A stretch of 64,000 nt of DNA from VXRN01 sp963664365 (GTDB lineage Bacteria > Chloroflexota > Dehalococcoidia > Lucifugimonadales > UBA1123): contig OY761144.1 in assembly GCA_963664365.1 (NCBI GenBank), positions 62,001-126,000 of the forward strand, in the 5' to 3' direction. The position numbers were made by a program, and so were the translations under genes. Under the pieces are notes generated by a model. The model was not told where the DNA came from. It saw only the letters and a program-made list of their open reading frames with translations, and made no database searches. This document shows, one piece after another, positions 23,977 through 33,020 of this stretch. The first letter of the stretch is position 1. Each line of letters begins with the position of its first letter.

Positions 23977-24602
23977 TCGACGTCACCTTGCAGGTATGCC
24001 GGATGATCCTTGGAGGCGAAGACCTCGTACTTGCCCTTTTCGGTCGCCAGGTTGCCGTCGTCGCCGTGTCCGGGGTAGAAGTTGTCAATCCGGTCGAGCG
24101 TGAACAACCTGCTTGTGATGCTGCCGATGATCTGTTCGAGCGCGGCGGCGCTTACGGTCCTTCCGGGGCCGCCGGGGAACAGGGTGTCTCCGGTGAACAG
24201 GTGGGAGCCGAAGGAGAAGCAGGTGGAGCCGGGGGTGTGTCCGGGGGTGAAGATGGCCTTGAGGGTCAGGGTTCCGGCGGTTATGTCGTCGCCGTCGTGA
24301 ACGAGTACCTGCGGCGGGCTGGGCAGACCATCGGCGTCGTCGGGGCCGATGCCGACCGGCGCGCGGATGGCGGAGGTCACCTCTTCGAGGCCCTCGATGT
24401 GGTCCCAGTGATTGTGGGTGATTAGGATGATCTGCACGTCGGTCTGCTTGGCGGCTGAGATCAGCGCGCCGGGGTCGGGAGGCGTGTCGATGATGATGCT
24501 ATGGTTGGTCTCGGGACAGACCAGCAGATAGGCGTTGTTTCCGAATGACCCGCACTGTATCTTGTGGATCGTGATCGTATCGTCTTGGAAGTGAGCGGGC
24601 AT
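23961..24602 (-). CDS. MBL-fold metallo-hydrolase (glyoxalase II-like)
   Basis: ATG 24602 has AGGAGG five bases upstream; the long frame extending to 24770 has no such site. The 213-residue protein has the THNHWDH metal motif, a GHTPGSTCF segment, FTGDTLF and the late YPGHGDDG, the full set for a two-metal hydrolase. Substrate may be a thioester or other small ester; unknown. It is the first gene of the leftward MBL-CPBP-trpA-aroH-cupin operon. Confidence 0.92.
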   Translation of the reverse strand: MPAHFQDDTITIHKIQCGSFGNNAYLLVCPETNHSIIIDTPPDPGALISAAKQTDVQIILITHNHWDHIEGLEEVTSAIRAPVGIGPDDADGLPSPPQVLVHDGDDITAGTLTLKAIFTPGHTPGSTCFSFGSHLFTGDTLFPGGPGRTVSAAALEQIIGSITSRLFTLDRIDNFYPGHGDDGNLATEKGKYEVFASKDHPAYLQGDVDWLKS

Positions 24603-24642
24603 CTGTTCCTCCTGTTGGTCTTCCTGAGCGTATTCGGGGATG

Positions 24643-24651
24643 ATTATATCA
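24643..24651 (-). promoter_or_regulatory. Extended -10 promoter for the MBL-trpA operon
   Basis: On the minus strand TGATATAAT matches an extended -10 (TGn-TATAAT), with TATAAT at 24648-24643 and a start expected near 24636, 34 bases before the MBL ATG. No good -35 is visible, as is usual for extended -10 promoters. Confidence 0.5.
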
Positions 24652-24726
24652 AAGAGGCGATGCGCGATTGGGATGCCGTTGGTACAATGGAGGCGCATAG
24701 CATCGATCGGTTCAGAGGAGTTTCGC

Positions 24727-24978
24727 ATGGGCGAGTTCGGGATGACGGTCAAGACCGACTCCGGCGGCAAGCGTGTCGAGATGGAGTGCGAGCATCAGAA
24801 CGGGCTGTTGTACGTGGTGCCCGCGGAGTCTAGCTGGGTGTGCTCTGAGGAGTTGATGCACGCGCACGCGATGGCGGGGTTCTTCAGGCAGTTGATGGAG
24901 CTCGAGGATGACCGCGTGTATGAGATCATGCAGCGTTGGGGGTTGTATTACCGATCGCGTCCGCTGGCGGAGGAGTAG
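24727..24978 (+). CDS. Small unknown protein (83 aa)
   Basis: ATG 24727 has AGAGGAG six bases upstream. The acidic protein reads MGEFGMTVKTDSGGKRVEM and later HAHAMAGFFRQLMELEDDRVYEIM. It has two Cys (MECEH and WVCSEEL) and no membrane helix. I do not recognise the family. It is divergent from the MBL operon with a shared 124-base upstream region. Confidence 0.6.
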   Translation: MGEFGMTVKTDSGGKRVEMECEHQNGLLYVVPAESSWVCSEELMHAHAMAGFFRQLMELEDDRVYEIMQRWGLYYRSRPLAEE

Positions 24979-25139
24979 GCATTGAAGTGTGGGCGCCCAC
25001 ACCCGCCGGCGCTGCAACGCCATCGTCAGACGGTGGACTTGGTTCCGCCAGGCTAGGTTGACTCAGGTCGCCCATCCACCCCACAATGTGAGCGCTTTGT
25101 GAAATATATCGCAGGCCAAAGTCTCAGCAGCGACCGAAC

Positions 25140-25712
25140 ATGACCTTTTTTAGACTACTCCCGATTTTGGCAAAGCCGGCAGTTATCCTAACCGCTGCTC
25201 TGTTGGCGGTGGGAATCGGAAGCGCGCGCGCTCAGACCGACGAGGGGTTCGACGAACTCTTCAGCGCTCAGGCCGGGCCGTTCGACGTCGCCGTGAGCCT
25301 CGTGCCGCCCGCGCCCGAGGTGGGCTTCGTAAACGTAGCCCTCAAGCCCAGTTTGACCGCGACCGGCGAGGCCGTCACGGATGCGAGGGTGATTGTCGTC
25401 GCCGAAGACGAGCCCAATAGTCCGGTCTTCGAGGTGGTCGCGGTCAACACGCCCGACAGCCCCAGAGTGTACCGCGCCAACATGAAGTTCGAAGAAGCGG
25501 GCAACTGGGTTCTGCGCGTCCGGTTAGACAGCCCCTCATACGGACAGGCCGACTTTCGCGCCCCCGTCGTGGTGCTGCCCGCTCCGATCGCTCCCGGGCC
25601 GGAAGGCGGCTGGGTCTTCTTGGGAGTCTTCATCGCGCTGCTGGCGGGCGCGCTGTACGTTGTCAGGTCCATCAGGAAGGCCCAGGCGTCTCGGCCCGAG
25701 CCGCATCCATAA
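25140..25712 (+). CDS. Secreted, C-terminally anchored beta-sandwich protein (YtkA/FixH-like)
   Basis: A signal peptide ends near residue 31 (GSARAQ). An immunoglobulin-like stretch follows (GPFDVAVSLVPPAPEVGFVN and GNWVLRVRLDS), then one C-terminal helix (GWVFLGVFIALLAGALYVV) and a short basic tail. Strand pattern and size recall YtkA/FixH-type domains found with copper handling or cytochrome assembly. The match is by shape, not by a sure motif. No neighbour confirms a copper role. Confidence 0.6.
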   Translation: MTFFRLLPILAKPAVILTAALLAVGIGSARAQTDEGFDELFSAQAGPFDVAVSLVPPAPEVGFVNVALKPSLTATGEAVTDARVIVVAEDEPNSPVFEVVAVNTPDSPRVYRANMKFEEAGNWVLRVRLDSPSYGQADFRAPVVVLPAPIAPGPEGGWVFLGVFIALLAGALYVVRSIRKAQASRPEPHP

Positions 25713-25809
25713 TATCGGCTATATCAGAATCGCCGTCGTATTCCCTGCGATCTTCCGAGTCCGGAACCTGTCCCTGATTAGTAGGCGCCGCACACGCGAG
25801 CGCAAAAAA

Positions 25810-25854
25810 TCCCCTCTCCCTTGAGGGAGAGGGTTAGGGTGAGGGTGACACGCC
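25810..25854. repeat. Dispersed palindromic repeat (CCCTCTCCCT/AGGGAGAGGG family)
   Basis: The hairpin CCCTCTCCCT-TG-AGGGAGAGGG is followed by TTAGGGTGAGGGTGA. The same element occurs at 28209, at 29118 in variant form, and four times in tandem at 32212-32452. It lies in the 330-base gap between the secreted protein gene and the von Willebrand-like gene; I see no other structure in that gap. Confidence 0.85.
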
Positions 25855-26044
25855 CGCATACCAACTTCGGACAGTCTCTCCGACTCTCCCCCAGGTTGCC
25901 GCCGCCGCGGCCGTCTAAGCCAGTAGAATGATTGGGACTATTCTAATACAATGATTGGATAGAAACTGAACCAGTTTCACGTTGAATGTCTCTAGGAGAC
26001 TAATCTACTGTCTTAGATACCGCTACCCTTGGGGCAAGAGTAAC

Positions 26045-28162
26045 ATGCGGAGATTATTCATACTAACTGTGGTGGCCGCCACGGCCGCTCTTTTCGGATT
26101 GGTCGGATCTGGCCTGCCCGCGCAAGCGCAGGGATCCTCCACCGGATTGACCGTCATCGCGATCGACCGTCAATCCATCTCATCCAACCCGGCGAGCGTC
26201 CACCTCACCAAGTCGTTCCTGAGCCTCCTGTTCCATCTGAAGGCGCGGGAGACTTTCGCCTTCGTATTCGTGGACGACTTCAGTACGACCTACGGACCTG
26301 TCACCACAGGCTCGGAAGATTTCGTATCCGTAGTCACACAGGTCGAAGAGACGATCTCCTCCAACCCGCCGACCCAGCCCATGGATCTTACATCCCTGCT
26401 CGCGGAGATGAACAACTATCTCCAGGGGGTGAGCGCGCCGTCCGAATCCGAGATCGTCATCGTCACCGGAGGCCAGGCGCCCTCAGACGTAGATGCAGTA
26501 TCCGACAGGATCGGCCCGACTATGAACTTGGTAGCCCAGGCAGGATGGGAAATCACCACCGTGACCGCGCCGGGCGTCGCCCCAGCTTTGAAGTCTTTGC
26601 TCGACGACATCAGCATGAAGACCGGCGGGGAAGCTTTCGACCTCTCCATTCCCGATGGCTACGAGACGATAGCGGACCGCATCCTCCGGCGCGATGGCAG
26701 CGGTTCGCTCTCCAACCTAGGCCGCTCCATAATGGACGACGAGAGCGTGTTCGAAGTCCCCATCGACGTCGCCCCCGGAACCAGCGAACTGAACATGGTT
26801 CTCTTCAGAGAGATCCCCGCCGGCGAATTCAGGCTTACTAACCCGGATGGGTTCGAGTCTTCCGAGGGCGACAGGACATCCTCGACGATCACCGAGTTCC
26901 ACCACGTGGTGATATGGGAACTGGCGGACCCCGTGCCGGGACGCTGGGACCTGGAAGTACGCGGAGGCCAGGGGCACTTCTCGGCGAACGCGTACTATAC
27001 CAACCGATACGGCATCGAACTCCGGTCCGCGGGAGCCGCTCCGGTCGGACAGCCCCTCAACATAGTCGCCATGGTCACCGACGATGGCGAGAGGACCGCC
27101 GTGGACGCCATGCTGACGGCATCCATCACCGACCCGTCCGGTACGTCCATCCTCCACGACCTCAACGACGAGGGACGCGACGGAGACGCCGTTGCGTCCG
27201 ACGGGTTCTTCTCCACCACCATTCCGCCCGTCAACGCCGAAGGCGCTTATGGCGTTGAGTTGCAGATGTCTTGGCCCGACATCGCATACACGATAACCAC
27301 ACTCGCGTCGTTCGAGGCAAAGAGCTTCCCCGCCATATCCGTCACGCAGGAAGATATAGACATCCTGAATCCGGGAGATCGAACGAAGATTGCGGCTCTG
27401 CTTGTGAACATCGCCGGACAGCCTTACTCGATCCCCACCGATGCGCTGTCCGCTTCCGTAGCGGTCGATCAAGGCGACGAGGGAAAGGTGGAGATCGTAC
27501 CACGACAGATAATCACCGAGGGCAAGGCTTTCGAGTTCGACGTGTTCTACACCCCCGCCGCCGAAGCGCTCGCCACCATCGTAATCAGGTTGGATATCGA
27601 GTATGCGGGCAGACAGTTCTCGGTCTTGACCGACCAACTCATCCTATCCTCGGTCCAACCTACTCCCATGCCGGCGCCCACCGCGACCGCGACCCCGCCT
27701 GAGCCGACGCCGGCCGCCCCGGTTGATACCCGGCCCGATCCGCCTCGAAGAGGAGCGCAGCTATGGACCACTGCCATCGCCGTCGTCTCCGGCTTTGTCG
27801 CACTCGTCATCGTTGCGCTCGCGGCATACTGGCTCTCGAAGCCCAAGCCGTTCGGATACCTGTACAGCGAGGAAGGGGAGTTGATGACGGACTTCGCGAG
27901 CATCCCGCGAACGTTGTCCGCCGTCTTGACGCGGCGGAACGTCATTCTCGGCGAAGAAGTGGACGTTGCCGGATTCGGCGGAGTCGCGTTCGTATTCGAG
28001 CGCGGCGGCGGACTCTCGGTTGTCCCGACGACCATGTCTCCAACCACCGTCAGGGTCAACAACCAGCCCGTTACGGACTCCAACCCTGTGTTCGACAATA
28101 GCTGGATAGGCGCCGCCGGACGGCTGTACACCTTCACCCACGCCCCGAAGGACTCCGCTTAG
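26045..28162 (+). CDS. Surface protein with degenerate vWA domain, carbohydrate/anchor-type domain and cytoplasmic tail
   Basis: The start at ATG 26045 is followed by a signal peptide ending AQAQG near residue 30. Residues about 35-220 look like a von Willebrand A domain, but its metal site reads DRQSIS instead of DxSxS, so metal binding is doubtful. Around residues 340-420 is a choice-of-anchor-X-like domain with LNDEGRDGDAVASDGFFSTT. A Pro/Thr linker leads to a membrane helix near 573-597. The last 105 residues are cytoplasmic, strand-rich, and resemble an FHA-like module (VRVNNQPVTDSNPV). It could sense an outside ligand and signal inward; this is inference. Confidence 0.7.
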   Translation: MRRLFILTVVAATAALFGLVGSGLPAQAQGSSTGLTVIAIDRQSISSNPASVHLTKSFLSLLFHLKARETFAFVFVDDFSTTYGPVTTGSEDFVSVVTQVEETISSNPPTQPMDLTSLLAEMNNYLQGVSAPSESEIVIVTGGQAPSDVDAVSDRIGPTMNLVAQAGWEITTVTAPGVAPALKSLLDDISMKTGGEAFDLSIPDGYETIADRILRRDGSGSLSNLGRSIMDDESVFEVPIDVAPGTSELNMVLFREIPAGEFRLTNPDGFESSEGDRTSSTITEFHHVVIWELADPVPGRWDLEVRGGQGHFSANAYYTNRYGIELRSAGAAPVGQPLNIVAMVTDDGERTAVDAMLTASITDPSGTSILHDLNDEGRDGDAVASDGFFSTTIPPVNAEGAYGVELQMSWPDIAYTITTLASFEAKSFPAISVTQEDIDILNPGDRTKIAALLVNIAGQPYSIPTDALSASVAVDQGDEGKVEIVPRQIITEGKAFEFDVFYTPAAEALATIVIRLDIEYAGRQFSVLTDQLILSSVQPTPMPAPTATATPPEPTPAAPVDTRPDPPRRGAQLWTTAIAVVSGFVALVIVALAAYWLSKPKPFGYLYSEEGELMTDFASIPRTLSAVLTRRNVILGEEVDVAGFGGVAFVFERGGGLSVVPTTMSPTTVRVNNQPVTDSNPVFDNSWIGAAGRLYTFTHAPKDSA

Positions 28163-28208
28163 CGGCCCAGACCGCTAACTAGTACCGCTTCAATTAGTTT
28201 TGACGATA

Positions 28209-28248
28209 TCCCCTCTCCCTTGAGGGAGAGGGCTAGGGTGAGGGTGAA
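28209..28248. repeat. Dispersed palindromic repeat
   Basis: Same family as 25810-25854, with the hairpin identical and the tail reading CTAGGGTGAGGGTGA. It lies between the vWA-like gene and the convergent cyclophilin gene and could act as a stop for both transcripts. Confidence 0.85.
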
Positions 28249-28286
28249 CAGTAGAATCATCCATCACAGTCATCTGGAACCACTGA

Positions 28287-28913
<627 letters not shown>

Positions 28914-29288
28914 GATGGCCTCGGCCTCCGAAAGTGATTTGCGCGTCCAATCTGGGCCGCGCCCGTGCTCCGCATTCTACTGACTTTCGCCCCATCTCGC
29001 CACAGCCCCCGCGCAAGCAGGCTGTCCCAAGCATGTCCCGTACTCCGATACGGGGCCGGCAGGCGCTGCTCACCCGTCATTCCTCTGAAAATAGGTTCAT
29101 GAGCCAATCAGCCAAAGTCCCCTCTCCCAAGTTTGGGAGAGGGCTAGGGTGAGGGTTGTGAATGAGATGCTACCCAATTTCCATCCCCTTATGTGGCCTT
29201 CACAAGGCCATAGTCATTCCAAAAGTCCAACCAACCCCATCATCCTGAACATCCTCCCCATCCCGCAAATCCTGCTTCTGACAACCCC
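28914..29288. other. Non-coding stretch with a variant palindromic repeat
   Basis: No gene is supported here. At 29118-29156 lies a variant of the dispersed palindrome, CCCTCTCCCAA-GT-TTGGGAGAGGG. Both arms have changed together compared with the other copies, so pairing is kept. The remainder shows nothing I can name. Confidence 0.6.
29118..29156. repeat. Dispersed palindromic repeat, compensated variant
   Basis: The stem tips differ from the common form (CCCAA/TTGGG in place of CCCT/AGGG), but pairing remains perfect. The tail CTAGGGTGAGGGTT matches the family. Confidence 0.85.
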
Positions 29289-30923
29289 CTACGGCGTGCC
29301 AGCCGTAGAAGTCGCCACCGACGCCGAAGCGCACGGCGCCGGGTTCGTAGCGGCGGTAGTGGTGCTGATGCTGATTCTGAGCATCAGAAGGTCGCCGTCT
29401 TTCCACGGCTTGGCGCAGCCGCTCCACTGAAGCGACGTGTCTCCGCCCTCAGTCACCGCCGAGGCATCGTCGAAGTCCAAACGCAGCGATACCGTCCCGT
29501 CCAGCGCGATGAAGTCCGCGTGGTGGTTCGCCAAGGCGGTATGCGGGTCCAACTCAATCTCTACCGCGTTCGACGCCCACTCTATGCGCTCAATCGTGGT
29601 CGTGCCGTTGTTGTACCTGAACGCCGCGGGCTTCAGAACCCCCTTCGAGCCGTCCGCGCCAACCGCGCCGCCGCCAAGGTCAACAGGGTCGAAGAAGGCC
29701 TCGTGAAGAACGCCGGCGGGGGCGGTTACGTGGACGAACCACTCATACATGCTTCTGTTCTCATCGGGATAGTAGTTGCAGGGGACGTACTGGTTGTCTT
29801 GATAGTTGTGATAGACGGAATATACATCCGTAGGAAGTGGTCGCTTCGTGTGAAAGTTGCCGTTGTTGTGCGGATTGATGCCGAAGAGGTCTTTGTCTCT
29901 ACCCTCGAACCACACTCTTCCAGCCGGAGCGTGACTTTCCTCTACCGTAGTCACCGCTGGCAGGCCGGATCCCAAGTAGAGGTCATACTTTGCGTACAGC
30001 TTCTCCCCTCGTTCCTTGTACCCATTTGACAATCGTTCATCGAAGAAACTCGCTCTAACGCACTTGAGATACCCTTCCACTCCCTCGCCATCCTTGAGCC
30101 ACTTGTCCATCTTCGCTATCTCTGCCTTCAACTCCGACACCGAGATGGTCGCAGGCTGCGCTGTCGCTGCTGACGCCGACGCTGACGCCGCGCCGGGCGG
30201 CTCCAGCAGGAAGCGCGTCTCGCCGGACGATACGCCCCCGCCCTGTGTGCTCGACGAGGACGGCAGCCACACTCGATACGTGGTATCTATTCCATAGTCA
30301 TATATGGGCCCGATAGAGTACCGCTTCGACCCGCCGGACGATGCCGACGCAGCCGGCTGCTGCGTCTCCCGCACCAGTACGAGGGCCTCACGGTCGTCCC
30401 AGCGGGTGTCGCGGTCCTTCTCCCACTTCCGCGCAGCCTCCAGCGCAAGATCCTTCGTCGTGTACGGATTCTCCCTATCAACAGAGTGCCATTTTATGAT
30501 CTCCCCTCTGGCGTTTCTATCCATGATGTCCCGTATCACCTCAGACTTGATATCCACGGTCGCGTCCGCGACGAGCTCGTTTCCTCCAGTACCCTTCAGG
30601 TACTCCAAAACCTCGAACCTGAACCGTACAATCCCTCTGTAAACCGAAGAGCCGTCGTCCTCCGTGTAGTGAAACTCTGCCGTCGAAGTGGATCCCTTCA
30701 GTCTGACCCGCGCTATGATGGCGGCATCGAACACCCTCTCTCGCATCCCGGCAGACCCCAAGCCTGAATCAACGATACTTGTCCCCGGCGGCGCTTCGGG
30801 CGCGGGATCGTCTGAGCATCCCGACAGGAAAGTGGCAAGTAGCGTAGAGATGGCGACAAGCAACACGGCGCCGACGGATGTGCATATTTGACGATGGCGG
30901 GTGAAACGCATCTTGCTTGGCAT
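29289..30923 (-). CDS. Large lipoprotein of unknown function (544 aa)
   Basis: ATG 30923 has GGAGG five bases upstream, so the frame to 31013 is too long. A lipoprotein signal with a basic start ends LLATFLSGC (Cys36). The first domain (about 60-220) has IIARVRLKGSTSTAEFHY and FRFEVLEYLKGTG, typical of secreted proteins that describe themselves only by strands. A central helical segment (ISVSELKAEIAKMDKWLKD) precedes a C-terminal beta domain (EIELDPHTALANHHADFI, then TVSLRLDFDD). I do not recognise the family. The N-terminal part resembles uncharacterised lipoproteins in the same kind of genome. Confidence 0.7.
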   Translation of the reverse strand: MPSKMRFTRHRQICTSVGAVLLVAISTLLATFLSGCSDDPAPEAPPGTSIVDSGLGSAGMRERVFDAAIIARVRLKGSTSTAEFHYTEDDGSSVYRGIVRFRFEVLEYLKGTGGNELVADATVDIKSEVIRDIMDRNARGEIIKWHSVDRENPYTTKDLALEAARKWEKDRDTRWDDREALVLVRETQQPAASASSGGSKRYSIGPIYDYGIDTTYRVWLPSSSSTQGGGVSSGETRFLLEPPGAASASASAATAQPATISVSELKAEIAKMDKWLKDGEGVEGYLKCVRASFFDERLSNGYKERGEKLYAKYDLYLGSGLPAVTTVEESHAPAGRVWFEGRDKDLFGINPHNNGNFHTKRPLPTDVYSVYHNYQDNQYVPCNYYPDENRSMYEWFVHVTAPAGVLHEAFFDPVDLGGGAVGADGSKGVLKPAAFRYNNGTTTIERIEWASNAVEIELDPHTALANHHADFIALDGTVSLRLDFDDASAVTEGGDTSLQWSGCAKPWKDGDLLMLRISISTTTAATNPAPCASASVATSTAGTP

Positions 30924-31208
30924 AGCACCCTCCATCGAGTCTGCTGTCAGTATAACGCACGTGGGGTCGTGGGTATGTTGAAAGGCCCAAGCAGACACAC
31001 CACTAAAAACCACCCACTATCCACTACCCACCAAAAGATCCTGTGTCAGTTCTGTCGGGCCCACTTGGGAGCGCGGGCGTCTCGCCCGCACCTACAATCA
31101 CAAAAATCACCCCAATCACAAAAATCATAGTTCAGACACCTCCACTATCCACTATCCACTAAAACCACCCCTTGACATCCCAAGACCTTATGCTCTAAAC
31201 TAACGTTC
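30924..31208. other. Non-coding gap with short hairpin and direct repeats
   Basis: The gap between divergent genes holds a perfect hairpin GCGGGCG-TCT-CGCCCGC at 31073-31089 and two direct copies of AATCACAAAAATCA just after it. Several near-repeats of CCACTATCCACTA are also present. These look like intergenic repeat debris. No clear promoter stands out. Confidence 0.5.
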
Positions 31209-32198
31209 ATGCAGTCAGAAATACATACAGCCACCATCAATCCCGTCTTCGCCGGACACGCCGCCCAGCATCTTCAGGATGCCACCGGCGGCATTCAGCG
31301 CGTCCTCGACAACCTCCTAGAAATCGCCAAGGGCAAAGACCCAGACGCCAACACCTACGACCGCATCAGAGCGACCAAGGTCCTATACGACAGAGGCTTC
31401 GGCAAAGTCGCCAAGATTCGGCACTGCGCTCCATCTCCCGAACCGAGCCAATCCCCACAATCAGCGAAATCCCAAAATCAGACGCATCACAGTTCAGACG
31501 CCGCCGCCGCATCCAACCGGCCCGTCGCCAAGCTCGAAGCGAAACTCGACGACGCCCTCGGCCCGCCGCAGGCCCCCGTCAGGCTTCACCACCCCAACAA
31601 ACTGCCACACGACCCCAACCGTGTCCCCGACCTCGTCCACGAGGCGCAATACTACATCCTCGAAATCACCAACTACGGAGCCGAACTCGCCTCCATCCTG
31701 GCCTACATCCACGAACCCGACCCCGAAGACACTTCCGTCAAGCCCTGCCACCGCATCACCGCCGGCCAGATGATACTCGACCGTGTCCTCGGCGCGGTCG
31801 CGGACCTCGAAACCCCGCCTGACCACAACCAAGACCCCGCATTCGACGCCGACTGGGCCCTCAAACACCCCGCCGAGATCGACCCCACCCTCTCCCTCGA
31901 AGAGATCATCGAGGCCGACGACTTCGCTCGCCAGTACCTTGAAAGCTTTCGGAAAGGGCGCGAGGAATTCGAGCGAGAATACGGAGACCGCGAAGACGCC
32001 GGCCCCTGCGGGGAATGTTCCGGCGATGACGACCCCTGCGAGTACCATACCATGGTCAATGAATTCTCCAAGTCGGAAGAAGAGATACTCGAGACCATGC
32101 GCGGCATGAGAAACATCGACCTATTCGGCGACCGCTCCTACTTCGACGAGCGCGGCCTCTTCCGCCTCCACCCCCCAGACCACATAGACGACTCCTAG
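31209..32198 (+). CDS. Unknown acidic protein with two related DNA-binding-like motifs (329 aa)
   Basis: The 329-residue protein has no signal or membrane helix. Two places carry a similar helix motif, RIRATKVLYDRGFGKVAKI (residues about 53-71) and RITAGQMILDRVLGAVADL (about 182-200). Such an R-x-x-A...L-x-D-R-x-x-G pattern is seen in small-terminase-like helix proteins. A Cys-rich patch (GPCGECSGDDDPCEYH) near residue 275 could bind zinc. The link between the two motifs is a Ser/Ala/Gln-rich spacer. It could be a phage-derived or regulatory protein; I cannot name it. Confidence 0.65.
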   Translation: MQSEIHTATINPVFAGHAAQHLQDATGGIQRVLDNLLEIAKGKDPDANTYDRIRATKVLYDRGFGKVAKIRHCAPSPEPSQSPQSAKSQNQTHHSSDAAAASNRPVAKLEAKLDDALGPPQAPVRLHHPNKLPHDPNRVPDLVHEAQYYILEITNYGAELASILAYIHEPDPEDTSVKPCHRITAGQMILDRVLGAVADLETPPDHNQDPAFDADWALKHPAEIDPTLSLEEIIEADDFARQYLESFRKGREEFEREYGDREDAGPCGECSGDDDPCEYHTMVNEFSKSEEEILETMRGMRNIDLFGDRSYFDERGLFRLHPPDHIDDS

Positions 32199-32656
32199 CC
32201 CCAGGATTTCGACCAACACATCCCCTCTCCCTTGAGGGAGAGGGCTAGGGTGAGGGTGAACGCCCCATCCACCAACCAACACATCCCCTCTCCCTTGAGG
32301 GAGAGGGCTAGGGTGAGAGTGACACGCCCCATCCACCAACCAACACATCCCCTCTCCCTTGAGGGAGAGGGCTAGGGTGAGGGTGAACGCCCCATCCACC
32401 AACCAACACATCCCCTCTCCCTTGAGGGAGAGGGCTAGGGTGAGGGTGAACGAACGGTCGTCGGCGGCCGTCGGAACTGACGGTGGACGGCAGGGCGAAA
32501 ACCCGAGCCGGTGCCCGACGGACTGAGAGCCGGCAGACCAGAACCAGAGGGTATTACGCCTGATGCCATTCCGATTTCGGCCCTGTTCGGGGCCGTAATT
32601 TTCTTGCGCCACTGGATACGCCCTGATCCTTCGGACAACGGGATGGCACACGGACT
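32199..32656. other. Non-coding stretch, largely the palindromic tandem array
   Basis: Half of the stretch is the four-unit array (32212-32452). The rest, up to the broken FRG gene, contains no gene or hairpin that I can support. Confidence 0.6.
32212..32452. repeat. Four tandem 63-base units carrying the dispersed palindrome
   Basis: Units start at 32212, 32275, 32339 and 32402, each opening ACCAACACATCCCC and carrying the CCCTCTCCCT/AGGGAGAGGG hairpin and its TAGGGTGAGGGTGA-type tail. Lengths are 63, 64, 63 and 51 (last one cut short). The second has one extra base and one change (GAGAGTGA). It is not a CRISPR array, since there are no differing spacers. Confidence 0.92.
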
Positions 32657-33006
32657 ATGGACGCATCTCCCCAAAACCTGGACGCTGTTCTCACGCTGAT
32701 CAACGAACTTGCCCGCAAATCCACTGGCAGCGGCTATGTTTATCGGGGGGAACCTGCCATATTTCATGATATTTCCTCAAACCTTTGCCGTCGGTGCAGG
32801 GATCAGGGCATTGACGACAAGGGTTCCGCGATTGAGCCATTCAGAACGAGGTTATCGCCCAGGCCGTCAGCCGCTTCACCCAATACCGCGACGAGCTAAG
32901 AGAACGCTGTTCCCACATGGCGGCCCGCATCACACAGAACAAGACTCGCCAAAACGCCATAATAGACGCCCTAATGCGAAAGGCCCTCCAATGGCGCCGA
33001 GACTAA
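32657..33006 (+). pseudogene. Broken FRG-domain gene joined out of frame to a helical tail
   Basis: ATG 32657 opens 60-odd codons that match the start of an FRG domain (VLTLINELARKS, then YVYRGEPAIFHDISSNLCRR). Near 32845-32855 the reading frame must change. In the next frame it gives EVIAQAVSRFTQYRDELRER and NAIIDALMRKALQWRRD, stopping at 33006. The domain is far too short to work. Either an internal deletion or a fusion of two gene scraps produced it. The tail looks like the end helix of a restriction specificity subunit, but I am not sure. Confidence 0.55.
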
Positions 33007-33020
33007 CCAAGTGTGCCCCC

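Noticed and set aside
26717..27637. Minus-strand open frame of 306 codons
   Set aside because: It is antisense to the vWA-like gene and has no recognisable motif.
32212..32452. Possible CRISPR array
   Set aside because: The 63-base units are continuous and near identical with no variable spacers, and no cas gene is present.
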